A program made the translations under genes and the position numbers. The notes below the pieces were generated by a model. It was not told the origin of the DNA and did no database searches. It worked only from the letters and a program-made list of their open reading frames with translations. Source: Sarcocystis neurona (Eukaryota; Apicomplexa; Conoidasida; Eucoccidiorida; Sarcocystidae). From it: a stretch of 64,000 bases of DNA. Below, one piece after another: positions 31,670 through 42,184 of the stretch (position 1 is its first letter; the number at the start of each line of letters is the position of its first letter). The DNA lies in contig KL647300.1 of the NCBI GenBank assembly GCA_000727475.1, forward strand, positions 688,472-752,471, in the 5' to 3' direction.

Positions 31670-32611
31670 GTGGGGAGAGGGCTGCAGCAAACCGCAGACG
31701 GAGAGCCAGCCACACGAGCAGCAGCAGCACATCAGACAACGGCAGTGCTCTGCAGCAGCAGCAGTGCTCTGCAGGAGCAGCAACGGCGCAGCACAGCCGC
31801 CAGAGCGCAGGCCAGCAGCAGGAGCAGAGGAGTGTCCTACGGTGGAAGAGAAGAAGACGCAGCAGCAGCAGACGGCAGAGCAGGGGGCAGCACCCAGCAG
31901 CAGCAGGAAGATAGCACACCACTAGCAGCAGCAAACAGCGGCAACAGCAGCAGCAAACAGCGGCAACAGCAGCGGCAACAGCAGCAGCAAACAGCGACAA
32001 CAGCAGCGGCAACAGCAGCGGCAAGCAGCGGCAACAAATACACACCGACAACAGCAGCAGCAAACAACAGCAGCAGCAAACACCGACAACAGCAGCAGCA
32101 AGCAGCGGCAACAGCAGCAGCAAACAGCGGCAACAGCAGCGGCAAACAACAGCAGGAGCGAATAGCGGCAACAGCAGCGGCTGCTGGAAGCAGTGCAGAG
32201 GGGAGAAGGCGCGGGGGAGTGCTCCTCCTGCAGTCGAACGGGCGCTTGAGACAGGACGTGGCACGCGCTGCAGCAGGACGTCCGCACGCGCGCGTGGCGT
32301 ATTGTTGCAAGCAGCTGCAGCAGCACGCGTCCAGCAGCCAAAAGATATACCCCCGCAGCAGCATCAGCAGCAAACACATACACCCCGGCACCAGCAGCAG
32401 CAGCAGAGAGACACACGCCGGCACCAGCACCAGCAGCAAAGAGATATACGCCGGCACGAGCAGCAGCACATACATATACGCCCGCAGCAGTAGCAGCACA
32501 TACACGCACCCCAGCAGCAGCACACACACACACACAGCAGCAGCAGCACATATGAGCGTCGGAACGCCGGAGCCCCAAGAGCAGCAGTCGTATCGCGTGC
32601 AAGAGCAGTAA
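31670..32611 (+). CDS. Low-complexity Gln/Ser/Ala ORF, possibly coding
   Basis: An uninterrupted plus frame of 313 codons is dominated by CAG/CAA/AGC triplets (Gln, Ser, Asn, Ala). It has short mixed patches (SYGGREEDAAAADGRAGG, PHARVAYCCKQLQQHASSSQ) and a Ser/Thr/His-rich tail from a degenerate repeat at 32350-32540. The triplet sense fits plus, but little non-repetitive sequence supports it. Confidence 0.38.
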   Translation: MGRGLQQTADGEPATRAAAAHQTTAVLCSSSSALQEQQRRSTAARAQASSRSRGVSYGGREEDAAAADGRAGGSTQQQQEDSTPLAAANSGNSSSKQRQQQRQQQQQTATTAAATAAASSGNKYTPTTAAANNSSSKHRQQQQQAAATAAANSGNSSGKQQQERIAATAAAAGSSAEGRRRGGVLLLQSNGRLRQDVARAAAGRPHARVAYCCKQLQQHASSSQKIYPRSSISSKHIHPGTSSSSRETHAGTSTSSKEIYAGTSSSTYIYARSSSSTYTHPSSSTHTHTAAAAHMSVGTPEPQEQQSYRVQEQ

Positions 32612-32984
32612 ACCGCAGATGCAGACAGAGCAGCAGCAGTGCACCAGAGATGCTACCGGCAGCAGCAAGGAGGCGCGCTGTACACAAAGAGGCCGGCCGC
32701 GTGCGCAGACGACCGGTGAAGCATCCGCAGCAGCAATACGTGAAGATATACCACACGTGTACACACAAGTACACGTACATATATATATATATATATGTGC
32801 ATGCGTACCTATAGGTAGATATGTATAGACATATAAAGGATGTACATGCATATACGTGTATGCACACGTACGTGTAGATACATACTCATACATGTACGTA
32901 TACTACTGCATATATAACCAGAGAGAAAGAGAAAGGAAGGAAGGAAAGTACATATGTTATCAATGTATACACATATATATATAT

Positions 32985-33125
32985 ATATACATATATACGT
33001 ACACTCAAATATATACATACACAAATATGCATATATATATATATATACATATACACATATATACATATATACGTACACTCAAATATATACATACACAAAT
33101 ATGCATATATATATATATACATATA
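32985..33125. repeat. 74-bp tandem duplication in AT-rich DNA
   Basis: ACACTCAAATATATACATAC occurs at 33001 and again at 33075, with matching flanks. The surrounding 32750-33190 is otherwise TA/ACAT microsatellite without a gene. Confidence 0.85.
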
Positions 33126-33339
33126 CACATTCACGCAGGTAGATATAGATACAAACGTGTGCGTACGTATATATATATGTATGCATATGTATATGCTGGT
33201 CGGTTGTTAGGCTGGAGGAGAGCCCACCTGCTTTTTAATCCACCCAAAATCTTTGACGTGCCTCCAGCTGCTTTGCTGCTGCTGTCGATGTGGCCGTTGC
33301 TGTGCAGCGTTCTCTTCCCCAGGCGGCTGCTGCTGCTCC

Positions 33340-33869
33340 CGCCCTTTCTCGTCCTCCGTTTCTGCTGCTGCCGCTGCCGTGGGAACTGCACGTGTGCGGC
33401 AGCGCGCAGAGAGCAGCTGCGGCGCGAAGACTGCTGCTGTGGTGCTGCAGCAGCAGCAAAGGAAGCGCAAGCAGTCGCAGCAGCAGTACATTCCACCACA
33501 CCCTCTGCAGCAGCAGCAGCGCTGTTGAGACCGACGGAGAGAGGACGAAGCAGCAGCAGCAGCAGCTTTCGAGAGGACAGCAAGGCAGTGGCAGCCGCCT
33601 CTCAAGCAGTAGCAGCTTTCTACGGGGCGGCAACAGCAGCCGCCTCCCCTCCTCCTCCTCCTCCAGCAGCAGCAGTGGGATACAAGCAAAGCAGCAGCCT
33701 GCTAGATAGGGAAGAAGAAGAAGCAGCAGCACCTCTCATACCCAGAGCAACAGCAGCAGCAGCGTCATGCGTCGCAACAGCAGCCTCATATCACACCGAG
33801 CAGTATCAGCAGCCTGGCACAACAAATGCAGCAACAGCGGCAGTCGCATCCGCACAAGGAAGCAGCTGA
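33340..33869 (+). CDS. Unknown Ala/Ser/Glu-rich exon
   Basis: The plus frame contains RREQLRRED, AAAAAKEAQAVAAAVHSTTP, SSSFREDSKAVAAASQAV, LLDREEEEAAAPLIPRATAA and SYHTEQYQQPGTTNA, and stops at 33867-33869. Upstream of about 33390 this frame becomes Leu/Cys-rich, so the exon probably begins at an acceptor near the CGGCAG at 33398. Strong G-first bias. Function unknown. Confidence 0.6.
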
Positions 33870-34060
33870 AGCCTTCTACGTGTCCGGCAGCGGCAGCAGC
33901 AGCCCCGCCGTACATGCGACATACCCCAACAGGTGTACGGCGAAAACCTAGCAGCAGCAGCGTCTAGACAGCAGCTCCCCCGCAGCAGCAGGAGCCAGCA
34001 AAGAGGCAGCAGACAGCAGGAGCAACAGCAACACACACGCAGACGCAGACAGCAGCAGCA

Positions 34061-34500
34061 GTGAGATACACAGAAAGCAGCAGCAACGTCGTCCCAGCAG
34101 CAGCAGCACCTCAACGGCAGCAGCAGCGAATCTCCAGGAGCAGCAGCGTCTCGTCAGCAACAGCATCACAGAGCCGAAAGAACCGCAGCAGCAGTAGCTC
34201 TTCTGCGTCTTGCGTCGCAAGAGCAGCAGGTACCATATCACACCGAGCAGCATCAGCAGCATGCGCTGGCAGTGGGTGCGCAAGGCAGCTGTCGCTGCAG
34301 CAAGTTTCTACGCCACAGGCACAGCGTTGTCAACAAAGAGACGCAGGCACTGCTGCGGTTTCAGCTGGTGTTACTGCTGCAGTTTTGCTGCTGGCGGCGG
34401 AATATCGGTGTCGCTGCTGCTGCGCCACCAGCTGCAAGTCAACAAGCACACCACGGTGTGGCATCTCTGTTGCCGGCGGGCGGAGTTTTCGGCAGCTACC
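34061..34500 (+). CDS. Possible Ser/Ala-rich exon on plus
   Basis: The plus frame reads RYTESSSNVVPAAAAPQRQQ, RKNRSSSSSSASCVARAAGT and QVSTPQAQRCQQRDAGTAAV with good codon bias. Beyond 34500 it degrades into Leu runs, where the minus strand is the better reading. The two strands overlap at 34330-34500, so one of the calls is wrong there. Confidence 0.38.
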
Positions 34501-35040
34501 TGCTGTGCTCCTGCTGTTGCTGCTCCTCGCTCTGCGGCTGCTGCTGCTGGTGTTGCGGCGGCTGTCGCTGCTACTCGCTTTGCTGCTGTTCCTTGTTTTG
34601 TTGCTTCTGCTGCTGCTCGCTTTGCTGCTGCTGCTGCTGGTGCTGCGGCTTATGCTGTTGCGGCCACTTGTTTTGCTGCTCCTACTTGGTTTGATGCTGC
34701 TATTTGCTTTGCTTCTCGCCTTGCTGCTGCTGCTGCTCTTTTTGCCGTTGCTGCTCGTTTTGATGTTGCTGCTCGTTTTGCTGCTCCTGCTGCTGTTGCT
34801 GCTACTTGCTTCGCTGCTACTACTGCTGCTGCTGCTGCCAGTGCCTCGACTGCTGCTACTGCCTGCTACTTGCTTCGCTGCTCCTACTGCTGCTGCTGCC
34901 AGTGCCTCGACTGCTGCTATTGCCGCTGGTGTGGGCCTACTGTTCGATAATGGGGCAGCAGTCCTCAGAAAGAAAGAATCCGACGTCGTCGCTGTCGTGG
35001 ACCCGTAGCTGCACAACCCCCCACCACACACAGCAGCAGC
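34330..35040 (-). CDS. Possible Ser/Lys/Asn-rich protein on minus
   Basis: The minus frame runs FFLRTAAPLSNSRPTPAAI, then about 150 residues of Ser with interspersed Lys, Asn and Arg, and ends with a mixed tail (PPATEMPHRGVLVDLQLVAQ...) and a stop at 34330. AGC-encoded Ser on minus fits the usual sense of these repeats. Upstream of 35040 the frame turns Leu/Cys-rich. Confidence 0.4.
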   Translation of the reverse strand, partial: AAAVCGGGLCSYGSTTATTSDSFFLRTAAPLSNSRPTPAAIAAVEALAAAAVGAAKQVAGSSSSRGTGSSSSSSSSEASSSNSSRSSKTSSNIKTSSNGKKSSSSSKARSKANSSIKPSRSSKTSGRNSISRSTSSSSSKASSSRSNKTRNSSKASSSDSRRNTSSSSRRARSSNSRSTAGSCRKLRPPATEMPHRGVLVDLQLVAQQQRHRYSAASSKTAAVTPAETAAVPASLC

Positions 35041-35348
35041 AGCACAACAGCAGCAGCAACAGCACCAGCACGAGAACACCAGCAGCAGCACAGGAGGAGG
35101 TGCACGTAGCAGCAGCCCCAACGCCGGCAACAGCAGCAGTGTCACTCCCAGCTGCAGCAACAGCTTCTTTGGCAGTTCCCAAAGCGACAGGAGGAGCAGC
35201 ATCAGCGTGGCTGGCAGTAGAACAGCAGCAGCAGCAGCACTTCGAGCAGTGGAGGCAGCACCATAGGCAGCCTCAGCAAAAGAGCGGCAGCACCAGCCGC
35301 CGCTCAGGCAGTGAGCAGGAACAGCAACAGCAGTTGAACAGAAAATGA
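34950..35348 (+). CDS. Possible 132-residue Gln/Ala/Ser-rich protein
   Basis: ATG 34950 opens a plus frame (MGQQSSERKNPTSSLSWTR), continues EEVHVAAAPTPATAAVSLPA and VPKATGGAASAWLAVEQQQQ, and ends NRK-TGA at 35346-35348. The triplet sense and codon bias favour plus. It may be an exon of a longer plus-strand gene. Confidence 0.42.
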   Translation: MGQQSSERKNPTSSLSWTRSCTTPHHTQQQQHNSSSNSTSTRTPAAAQEEVHVAAAPTPATAAVSLPAAATASLAVPKATGGAASAWLAVEQQQQQHFEQWRQHHRQPQQKSGSTSRRSGSEQEQQQQLNRK

Positions 35349-35466
35349 ACCGCGTTCACTACTACGACCACTTTCTTCAAGAGTTTGCAGTTATATATAT
35401 ATATATACACAGAAGCTCAAGTTTGTATTTATATCCATTTGTGTGTAGAAGCAGAAGAAAAGGAAG

Positions 35467-35560
35467 CATTGCAGCAGCAGCTGCTTCTTTCGTGTGTCTT
35501 GCCTGCTACGCTTTGACGCTGAAGACGCTTTTGCTGCAGTAGAGGAGCCGGGTACATGCA
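35467..35560 (+). CDS. Duplicated exon, copy 1
   Basis: The plus frame reads SCLLRFDAEDAFAAVEEPG, after which a GTACAT donor follows. It is paralogous in the same frame to the exon at 35951-36160. 11 of 18 codons begin with G. It is followed at once by the TA-rich satellite. Confidence 0.5.
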
Positions 35561-35935
35561 TATATATATGTATATATATGTATATGCCTATACAAGATTC
35601 CGAACACGTACAGATAGACCTATATATATATATATATATATATATATGTCTACCTGTATATGCCTATACCAGAATCTGCACACATCCACGTAGACATATA
35701 TATATGTATATGCCTATACAAAAGTCTGCCTCTGTACACATAGGTATATATATGTAAGGCTATACAAGTTTGGGTCACCTACTGTACATATACACGCACA
35801 TATATGCCTAAACAAGAGTCTGCACCTGTACAGTCTATACGCATATATATATATATATATATGTAAGCGTATAGAGGAGTCTGCCAGTGTATACGTAGAT
35901 ACATATATAGGTTCAAGCACGTAGATGTATAGAAT
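35560..35935. repeat. Diverged satellite of about 60-70-nt units with TA blocks
   Basis: About six units share TATGCCTATACAAGAGTCTG followed by a TA run. The array lies exactly between the two copies of a duplicated exon. Confidence 0.75.
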
Positions 35936-35950
35936 ATGTAGAAGGCGAGA

Positions 35951-36160
35951 GAAGCAGCTGCGTATTTCCTGTGACTTGCCTGCTGGGCATTAACGCTGAA
36001 GAGACTTTTGTTGCAGTCGGTGAGCCAGGCGGATCCTTCCACGGCGCTGAGGCTGGAGTTGTATGCAGCAGCAGCAACAGCAGCAGCAGCGATGATGAGA
36101 GGCAGGAAGAGGAGCGCAGGGCAGACGGTCCAGCAGTTCACCACCGCAGCTACATCCACA
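35951..36160 (+). CDS. Duplicated exon, copy 2, with an acidic extension
   Basis: The plus frame reads TCLLGINAEETFVAVGEPG, then FHGAEAGVVCSSSNSSSSDD and ERQEEERRADGPAVHH. The first 19 residues match copy 1 at 11 positions and the DNA upstream is also similar, so a segment of about 85 bp was duplicated. Very strong G-first bias. The acceptor is probably GAGAAGCAG at ~35957. Protein unknown. Confidence 0.58.
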
Positions 36161-36572
36161 CCCACACATGCGTATATATCTCCTTTCGAGCGCACCATAT
36201 TTCTGTCCCTACGAATGTAATCCACTTCTTCCTTCTACGCGCGCATGCAAAAAAATATGTGCGTATGTGTTTATCTGGGGGAGGCTTGTCTCGCGCTACA
36301 CGGACTTCTCTCTGGCTGGCGTGCATGCGCGGCGGCGGAATACTTCCACAGACGCAGCACGTGGAGAGACACACACACGTTTACATATATACGTGGAGAC
36401 ACACATACTTGCATATATGTACCTGTCCACACATATATATATATTTATATATGTATGTGTATATGTATATATATGTGCGTATATATGTATACATACAGAG
36501 GTATGTGTGTTCAGGTATATGTGATCGGCCCCTGCAAGCGGGTAGAGAAGACGCGCGGAGCGCGCTGAGACG

Positions 36573-37982
36573 ATGAGGCTGCAGCAGCAGCAGCAGCGCC
36601 AGAACAAGACAGTCAAGCAGGCAGAGCGCAGCCCAGCAGAAGGGAAACCTTCGGGAAGCGCGATGGCACGTATGTACGGCAGAGGAGAACGGCCCAGAAG
36701 TGGCAGCGGCAGCGTCTGCTGCGGCTGCAGCAGCAGGCGGCAGCGCGGGGACCTGCAGCAGCAGCAGGGCAGCTGTCGAGCAGCAGGTGGCAGGCCGCGC
36801 AGCAGCTGCGTAGCCAGAAGAGCTCCGGCAACGCGAGCAGAGCAACGGCTGCAGCAGCCGCGGAAGGGAAGTAGAAGAAGCAGCAGGGGCAGCAGCAGCG
36901 ACGAAGCAGAAGGCAGCAACAACAGCAGCACCCATGCGACACGAGCGGCTGGAGCAGCTGCTGCCGCACGGCAGAACGACAGCAAGACGACGCGTGAGGA
37001 GGAGAACAGCAGCAGCAGCAGAAGTAATGAGCTGCAGAAGGTTCACAAAGAACAGGCTGGACGTCTGCCTCGCATTTTATACTTCGCGGGAGTCGAGCTG
37101 CTGTGTTTATCTGCTACGGATGCGAGAGACTCTGCTCTAGCAATTCTTAAGCTGCTGCTGTCAATCCTTCCTGCTGCTGCTGGGATGCTGCTCACGCCAG
37201 TGCACCGCCCCCTGCTGCCGAGGCTGCTGCTGCTGCATGCATCGGTTGCTGCTGCTGCGATGTGTCTACTGCTTCTTCCTCGGTTGCAGCGTGTGCTGCT
37301 GCTGCGCCGCCAGTGTCGTCGCTGCGGCTCTGTGCGAAGTTGTTGCCGTCCCTCGTTTCCTGCTCCTCAGCTGCAGCAACGGCTGCGGCCTTTTCTTTCG
37401 CTGTCGCTCCTGCTTTCTCTCCCGCTGCTGCTGCTCCTTTCTCTCCCGATGCTGCTGCTGCTGCTTCGTTCTCTCTGGCAGGACGGCAGCTGGCAACTCT
37501 GCTGCTCTGGCGGCACTTGTGCTGCTGCTTACGCCCCTGGTCTACTGCTGCTGCTGCTGCTGATGTTGGAGTGTACGTACACTACAATGCAGCGCCTGAG
37601 GCGACGCAGGCGCGCAGCCGGGATCTCTGCCACCACCACGACAAAGCACTCCTCCTGCGCGGTCGTAAACAGCAGCAGCAGTACCAGCAGCAGCAGCAGC
37701 GGCAACAGCAGCGGCAGCAGTAGCAACAGCAGCAGAAGCAGCAAAACAGCAACAGCAGCAATAGCAATGGCAGGAGCAGCAGCAACAGTAGCAGCAGCAG
37801 CAGTACCAACAGCAGCACCGGCAGGAGCAAGAGCAGTAGCAGCGATAGCAACGGCAGCAACAGCACCAGTGGCAGTAGCAGCAACAGCAGGTGGAGCAGC
37901 AGCAATAGCAGCAGGAGTGGCAGCAGCAGCAGCACCCCACACATCCACAGGACAGCAGCCACACGACGCATCAGGACGTTGA
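36573..37982 (+). CDS. Unknown basic Ser/Gln/Ala-rich protein (469-codon ORF)
   Basis: ATG 36573 (MRLQQQQQRQNKTVKQAERS) opens a convincing N-terminal part: basic, with SGSAMARMYGRGERPRSGSG and DSKTTREEENSSSS. A non-repetitive core follows (LPRILYFAGVELLCLSATDA, DSALAILKLLLSILP), which looks like a buried or membrane-prone helix. From about 37180 to 37560 this frame is Leu/Cys-rich, while an overlapping plus frame (37262-37723) gives Ala with AAADVGVYVHYNAAPEATQA, so an intron probably switches frames there. The last 130 codons are again Ser/Ala HAARs ending at 37982. Confidence 0.58.
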   Translation: MRLQQQQQRQNKTVKQAERSPAEGKPSGSAMARMYGRGERPRSGSGSVCCGCSSRRQRGDLQQQQGSCRAAGGRPRSSCVARRAPATRAEQRLQQPRKGSRRSSRGSSSDEAEGSNNSSTHATRAAGAAAAARQNDSKTTREEENSSSSRSNELQKVHKEQAGRLPRILYFAGVELLCLSATDARDSALAILKLLLSILPAAAGMLLTPVHRPLLPRLLLLHASVAAAAMCLLLLPRLQRVLLLRRQCRRCGSVRSCCRPSFPAPQLQQRLRPFLSLSLLLSLPLLLLLSLPMLLLLLRSLWQDGSWQLCCSGGTCAAAYAPGLLLLLLLMLECTYTTMQRLRRRRRAAGISATTTTKHSSCAVVNSSSSTSSSSSGNSSGSSSNSSRSSKTATAAIAMAGAAATVAAAAVPTAAPAGARAVAAIATAATAPVAVAATAGGAAAIAAGVAAAAAPHTSTGQQPHDASGR

Positions 37983-38980
37983 GGCGTTGCTGAAGCTTCA
38001 GCAACACACGTAGACTGCTGACGTCTCTGAGTCTATATATTCACTTGCAAATGTAAGCAGAAGTATAAATGCCAGTGGGACGAAAGAGGAAAACTGCCAC
38101 GACATATTTATAATATGAACCTACAAAAACGTGCACGCAGCTCTTACTCATTGGTAACCAAACCAACGGCACCTGTATATGCGTGGCAAACATATACTAT
38201 ACACATATACATATATACATATATGCGTATATACGTATATATATATATATACGCACACACACATAGAGACACAAATGCAGGAAAGACTGTCATAGCTACC
38301 GGCACAGGGACGGCTGCGGGTACACGTGTCACAAGCATATCCATACATATGTGCATGCATATAAATATATATATATATATATATGCAAGGATACTTCAAG
38401 CCACACGCGCATGCAACATATATATACATATATGTGTTCCTTGAGATGGAAATATAGACCCCCACACGTTGACACGTAGACATCGATCGGTGGCTCTCTC
38501 TTTCTTTCTCCATATACATATATGAATATATATATATATATATGTATATAGAGAGGGATTCACACATATATATATATGTATATATATGCGTATATACATG
38601 CGTGTACATGTATGTAGAGAGCTGTATGTCTCTCTGTCCCAGAAAATGTAGATATATACACGCGCAAATATACATATATATATATGAGATATATATATAT
38701 TCTCACCTGAGTATGTTTGTGTGTATGTGTGTGTGTGTGTGTGCTTATCTCACGCTCTCCCTAGAAGAAAACACCTTCACATACATATACATACAAACAT
38801 ATATATAGAGATAGCTATATAGATATACACATACATATACATACAAACATATCCATCCACATATACATATACATATCTATTGTATATGTGTCTCTCTTTC
38901 TGTATGGCGGTGTTTTCTCTCTCTTTTTCTTTTTATGTATCTGAGAGAGAGGAGGTATACGCTTCTCCTGTCTGCAGCGG
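37983..38980. other. AT microsatellite spacer, no gene
   Basis: TA, TATG, ACAC and GTGT repeats dominate. Translations are Tyr/Ile/His strings on both strands. Confidence 0.6.
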
Positions 38981-38995
38981 CGGGCGAGATGGTAG

Positions 38996-39340
38996 GTGCA
39001 GCAGATATACACCTCGGCAGAGGCACAGCAGGACGGGCGACAGTTGAAAGATATAGACGTAAAGCAGATGCATGCGCGCACGCCCTACGAGGCTGTCGAG
39101 CTCCAACTCCCTGTGTTGTACGTCTGCTGCTCCGAGAAGAAGCCTGCAACCCGCAACAGCAGCGGCACCAAGGGCAGCATCAGTAGCCAGCGCAGCAGCA
39201 GCAGCAGCAAGGGCAGCAGCACCAACAGCAGGCGCAGCGGCAGCAGCGAGGGCGGCAGAAACAGCAGCAAGGGCAGCAGCAGGAGCGAGCGCAGCAGCAG
39301 AGGAAGGAGTGGTCGATACGCACAGTGTGCCAGCGGGTGA
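38996..39340 (+). CDS. Unknown exon with Ser/Gly-rich tail
   Basis: The plus frame begins after an AG at 38994-38995 and reads QQIYTSAEAQQDGRQLKDID, VKQMHARTPYEAVELQLPVL, YVCCSEKKPATRNSSGTKG, then Ser/Lys/Gly repeats to a stop at 39340. The first 65 codons are RNY-rich and non-repetitive. The minus strand also offers an Ala-rich frame; plus is preferred on codon bias. Confidence 0.52.
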   Translation: MQQIYTSAEAQQDGRQLKDIDVKQMHARTPYEAVELQLPVLYVCCSEKKPATRNSSGTKGSISSQRSSSSSKGSSTNSRRSGSSEGGRNSSKGSSRSERSSRGRSGRYAQCASG

Positions 39341-39560
39341 CCAGCAAAGGGTCGCGTACAGGAACAAAAATATTTGACGGGAGTTAAAAGCAGCAGTTTT
39401 GAGATATACGTGCACGTAGGGGCTCACACATGTCAATCTATGCGCCAAGGTACATAGAAACATACATGGTACATATATACATACCTATATATATGTAGAG
39501 AGAGGGACGGGTGGGGGGATAGGCATATGCAGAGAGCGGCAACTGGTGAGCGGAGAGTAG

Positions 39561-39938
39561 CGGAGGCGAAGCAGAAACAGCAGCAGCAGCATCCCGACAA
39601 CACTGCAGCGCACAGAACCGTTTACTGAGAACGAAGAAGAAGAGAGGGAGAAGAAAGGAGCAAACGGAAGAAAAAGAGGAGAGCGATCTGACGCAGCAGC
39701 AGGCACAGCAAACGAAGGTACCACAGTCAAAGAAGCTGCAGCAGCGGCGAAACTGCAACAGAACCCTGGACAGCAGCGGCCCTGCCGCGCACCTGCTGAA
39801 GGAGCACCCCCCCTTCCCTCCCTCGCACGTCTGCCGAGACGGTCGCAGCAGCAGCAGCACGGGGAGAGGAGCAGTCGGAAGAGGATGAAGAAGAAGAGCA
39901 GCAGCCGGAGAGAACGGACGAGGACTGACGAGAGATAA
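39561..39938 (+). CDS. Unknown basic, Glu/Lys/Arg-rich exon
   Basis: A plus frame of 125 codons lies between stops. It includes TLQRTEPFTENEEEEREKKG, GTANEGTTVKEAAAAAKLQQ, PCRAPAEGAPPLPSLARLPR and SSRKRMKKKSSSRRERTR, ending at TAA 39936-39938. It has no ATG, so it must be spliced onto something upstream. It resembles a disordered nuclear-type basic tail. Function unknown. Confidence 0.5.
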   Translation, partial: RRRSRNSSSSIPTTLQRTEPFTENEEEEREKKGANGRKRGERSDAAAGTANEGTTVKEAAAAAKLQQNPGQQRPCRAPAEGAPPLPSLARLPRRSQQQQHGERSSRKRMKKKSSSRRERTRTDER

Positions 39939-40139
39939 CGGGAAGAAAGTGGAACACGCATGTGGGAGGAGGGGGTTGGCGGGTGGGGGACGCGAAGATG
40001 AAGAAGCTGCAAGAGAAGACGTATCGGCGTCCCGCTGCTTGAGAAGAGAACGCGCAGAATGACGAAGGCACGCAGAAATGCTGCGCGTATCAAACGTTGA
40101 GACACCAAAAAAACGGAGACACACACACTGGCAAAAGGA

Positions 40140-40235
40140 GGAGACGCACAGACGTACGGAGACACGGAGGCGGGGAGACACGGAGACGGGGAGACACAGA
40201 GACAGGGAGACACGGAGACACGGAGACGGGGACAA
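40140..40235. repeat. GGAGACACGGAGAC minisatellite
   Basis: Imperfect units of GAGACACGGAGACGGG, the complement of the CTGTCTCC motif found at 9700-10160 and 45150-45372. Confidence 0.8.
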
Positions 40236-40384
40236 GGGCACTTCTTTGGTCTCAGACGCCGGCGTCCGTGTGCTCACGAATATATATATATGTTTGTTTA
40301 TCTATTGCCCTCTCTATATGCATGCAGAGAGACACTGCCTGACGGGAGAAGAAGCCTGCTGCTTGCTGCCTGCTTCAGGAACTG

Positions 40385-40595
40385 CGGGCCGGTCCCCCAT
40401 TCGCCGCATTCACAAGTTGGCGCATGCAGCAGGAAAAGCAGCAGCCGCAAACAGACACCGGAGAGAAGAAGAAGGAAAAGACGGCCAGCAAGAAGAGAAG
40501 CACTTCTGTGAAACGTTTCAGCAGTGTCTTCCCCCCGTATACATCCCCCTTCGCACATATACATATGTGCATGCATATCTATTTACATATATAAG
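40385..40595 (+). CDS. Possible short Lys/Ser-rich exon
   Basis: The plus frame reads PPFAAFTSWRMQQEKQQPQT, then EKKKEKTASKKRSTSVKRFS and SVFPPYTSPF before entering TA repeats. RNY-like codons. Two other plus frames are also open here, so the frame is uncertain. Confidence 0.33.
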
Positions 40596-40599
40596 TACT

Positions 40600-41860
40600 G
40601 GGTAGGAAAGGAGAGGTGAATTCAGGTAGATAGACGTATATACGAGTGCGCGTTTGTATCCGTGTAGATCCATTTATTATATACGTGGATGCATGCACAC
40701 GTATATATGTGCATGTGTTCACTCATACGTATATAAATGTATACGTAGATGCCCATATGTATACACACACATATATTAACCGATGTATTTGTGTGTATAC
40801 ATATATACACTTGTACATACACATAGGTAGATGCTTATATATATATATGCATGTTAGTGAATGTACTTTCGCCTTATAAGTGCTTTACTCCTATTTAACG
40901 TATCCATATATACTTCCATATACATATATATATGTATATATGTGTATGTGTGTGTATGTGTGTGTATGTGTGTGTAGATATATGCATATGTGTATACGCG
41001 TACATATATATGTATAGAGGTAGATGATTATATATGTATATATATTGAAAGATGGATATTTGTTGGTTAGTATCGCTTTACTCGTACTTGAGTAAGCGCG
41101 CAGTTTTTTGCTGGCCCCTTGCTGACTGACGTATATATCCTTCCCTCTGTAAATCTCAAGACCTACGACTCCGTTGAACGCCTACATATAATATCACCGT
41201 ATACATACATATATTTATACACAGAGATACACACGGAAAGAGACAGACATACCATAGAGAGAGAGAGAGAGATAAAGAGAGAGACACATATATATATGTA
41301 GAGGAAGATACATATATATATATGTATTTGTATGGAGATAGACAGATGGTGCAACAGATAGACAGGTGCGCCTCTGCATGTGCACATAATGTCGCTGTAT
41401 ACCTGTGTGGTATATATATATATGTAGAGAGAGAGATATACGAATATATATAGAGAGAGAGACACATACACATACAGACACACATACGCACATGCATATA
41501 TATATAAAGAGAGAGAGACACACACATACATATATACGTCGAGACATACATATATATAAACATTTGTATGGAGATAGAAAGATATGTCTATCTGTGTGCC
41601 TGTGTTCCTCTGTCTCTTCTTCTTTCTCTCTTGCTGTGTGTGTATATTTATGTATACAGACATATGTACCTCCGCGTGGAGGCGCGTATCTGCGGGTGTG
41701 TATGTGCATGCTCTTTTATCTGGACCCCTCTGCGTGTGTGAACCCGCTCACATACATATACATATATATAGATATGGAGAGATAGAGACAGACAAAGAGA
41801 GAGAGGATTTAACACGCCAGGCACATGTAGATGATTCTTCCTCAATAGCGGAAGCGCCTT
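40600..41860. other. AT/GA microsatellite block, no gene
   Basis: Long TA, TATG, GTGT and GAGA tracts. No non-repetitive frame of useful length on either strand. Confidence 0.6.
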
Positions 41861-41877
41861 TTCTGCTGCTGCTGCTG

Positions 41878-42170
41878 CGCTCGTGGTGCTGCTGCTGCGC
41901 TCGTGGTGCTGCTGCTGCGCTCGTGGTGCTGCTGCTGCGCTCGTGGTGCTGCTGCTGCGCTCGTGGTGCTGCTGCTGCGCTCGTGGTGCTGCTGCTGCGC
42001 TCGTGGTGCTGCTGCTGCGCTCGCGGTGCTGCTGCTGCGCCTCTGCTGCTGCTGCTGCGCCTCTGCTGCTGCTGCTGCGCCTCTGCTGCTGCTAGGCGTC
42101 TGCTGCTGCTGCGCCTCTGCTGCTGCTAGGCGTCTGCTGCTGCTGCGCTTCTGGTGCTGCTGCGCTTCTG
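41878..42170. repeat. 20-nt minisatellite, eight to eleven units
   Basis: CTCGTGGTGCTGCTGCTGCG repeats head to tail from about 41880 to 42039, then variant units (CCTCTGCTGCTGCTGCTGCG) continue, decaying by 42170. It lies immediately downstream of the minus-strand gene ending at 42185. All plus frames and most minus frames stay open. Confidence 0.88.
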
Positions 42171-42184
42171 GCGCTGCTGCTGTC

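Noticed and set aside
37582..38007. Poly-Leu/Cys ORFs on the strand opposite HAAR genes (here and at 2831, 4435, 8000, 31614, 47000)
   Set aside because: Long Leu/Cys runs are the antisense of Ala/Gln/Ser tracts, with no mixed residues or splice sites.
38933..39463. Minus-strand Ala-rich ORF (DVQHRELELDSLVGRARMHL)
   Set aside because: The plus frame over the same DNA (QQIYTSAEAQQDGRQLKDID) has better codon bias and an acceptor; the minus frame crosses Leu/Cys-rich and TA sequence.
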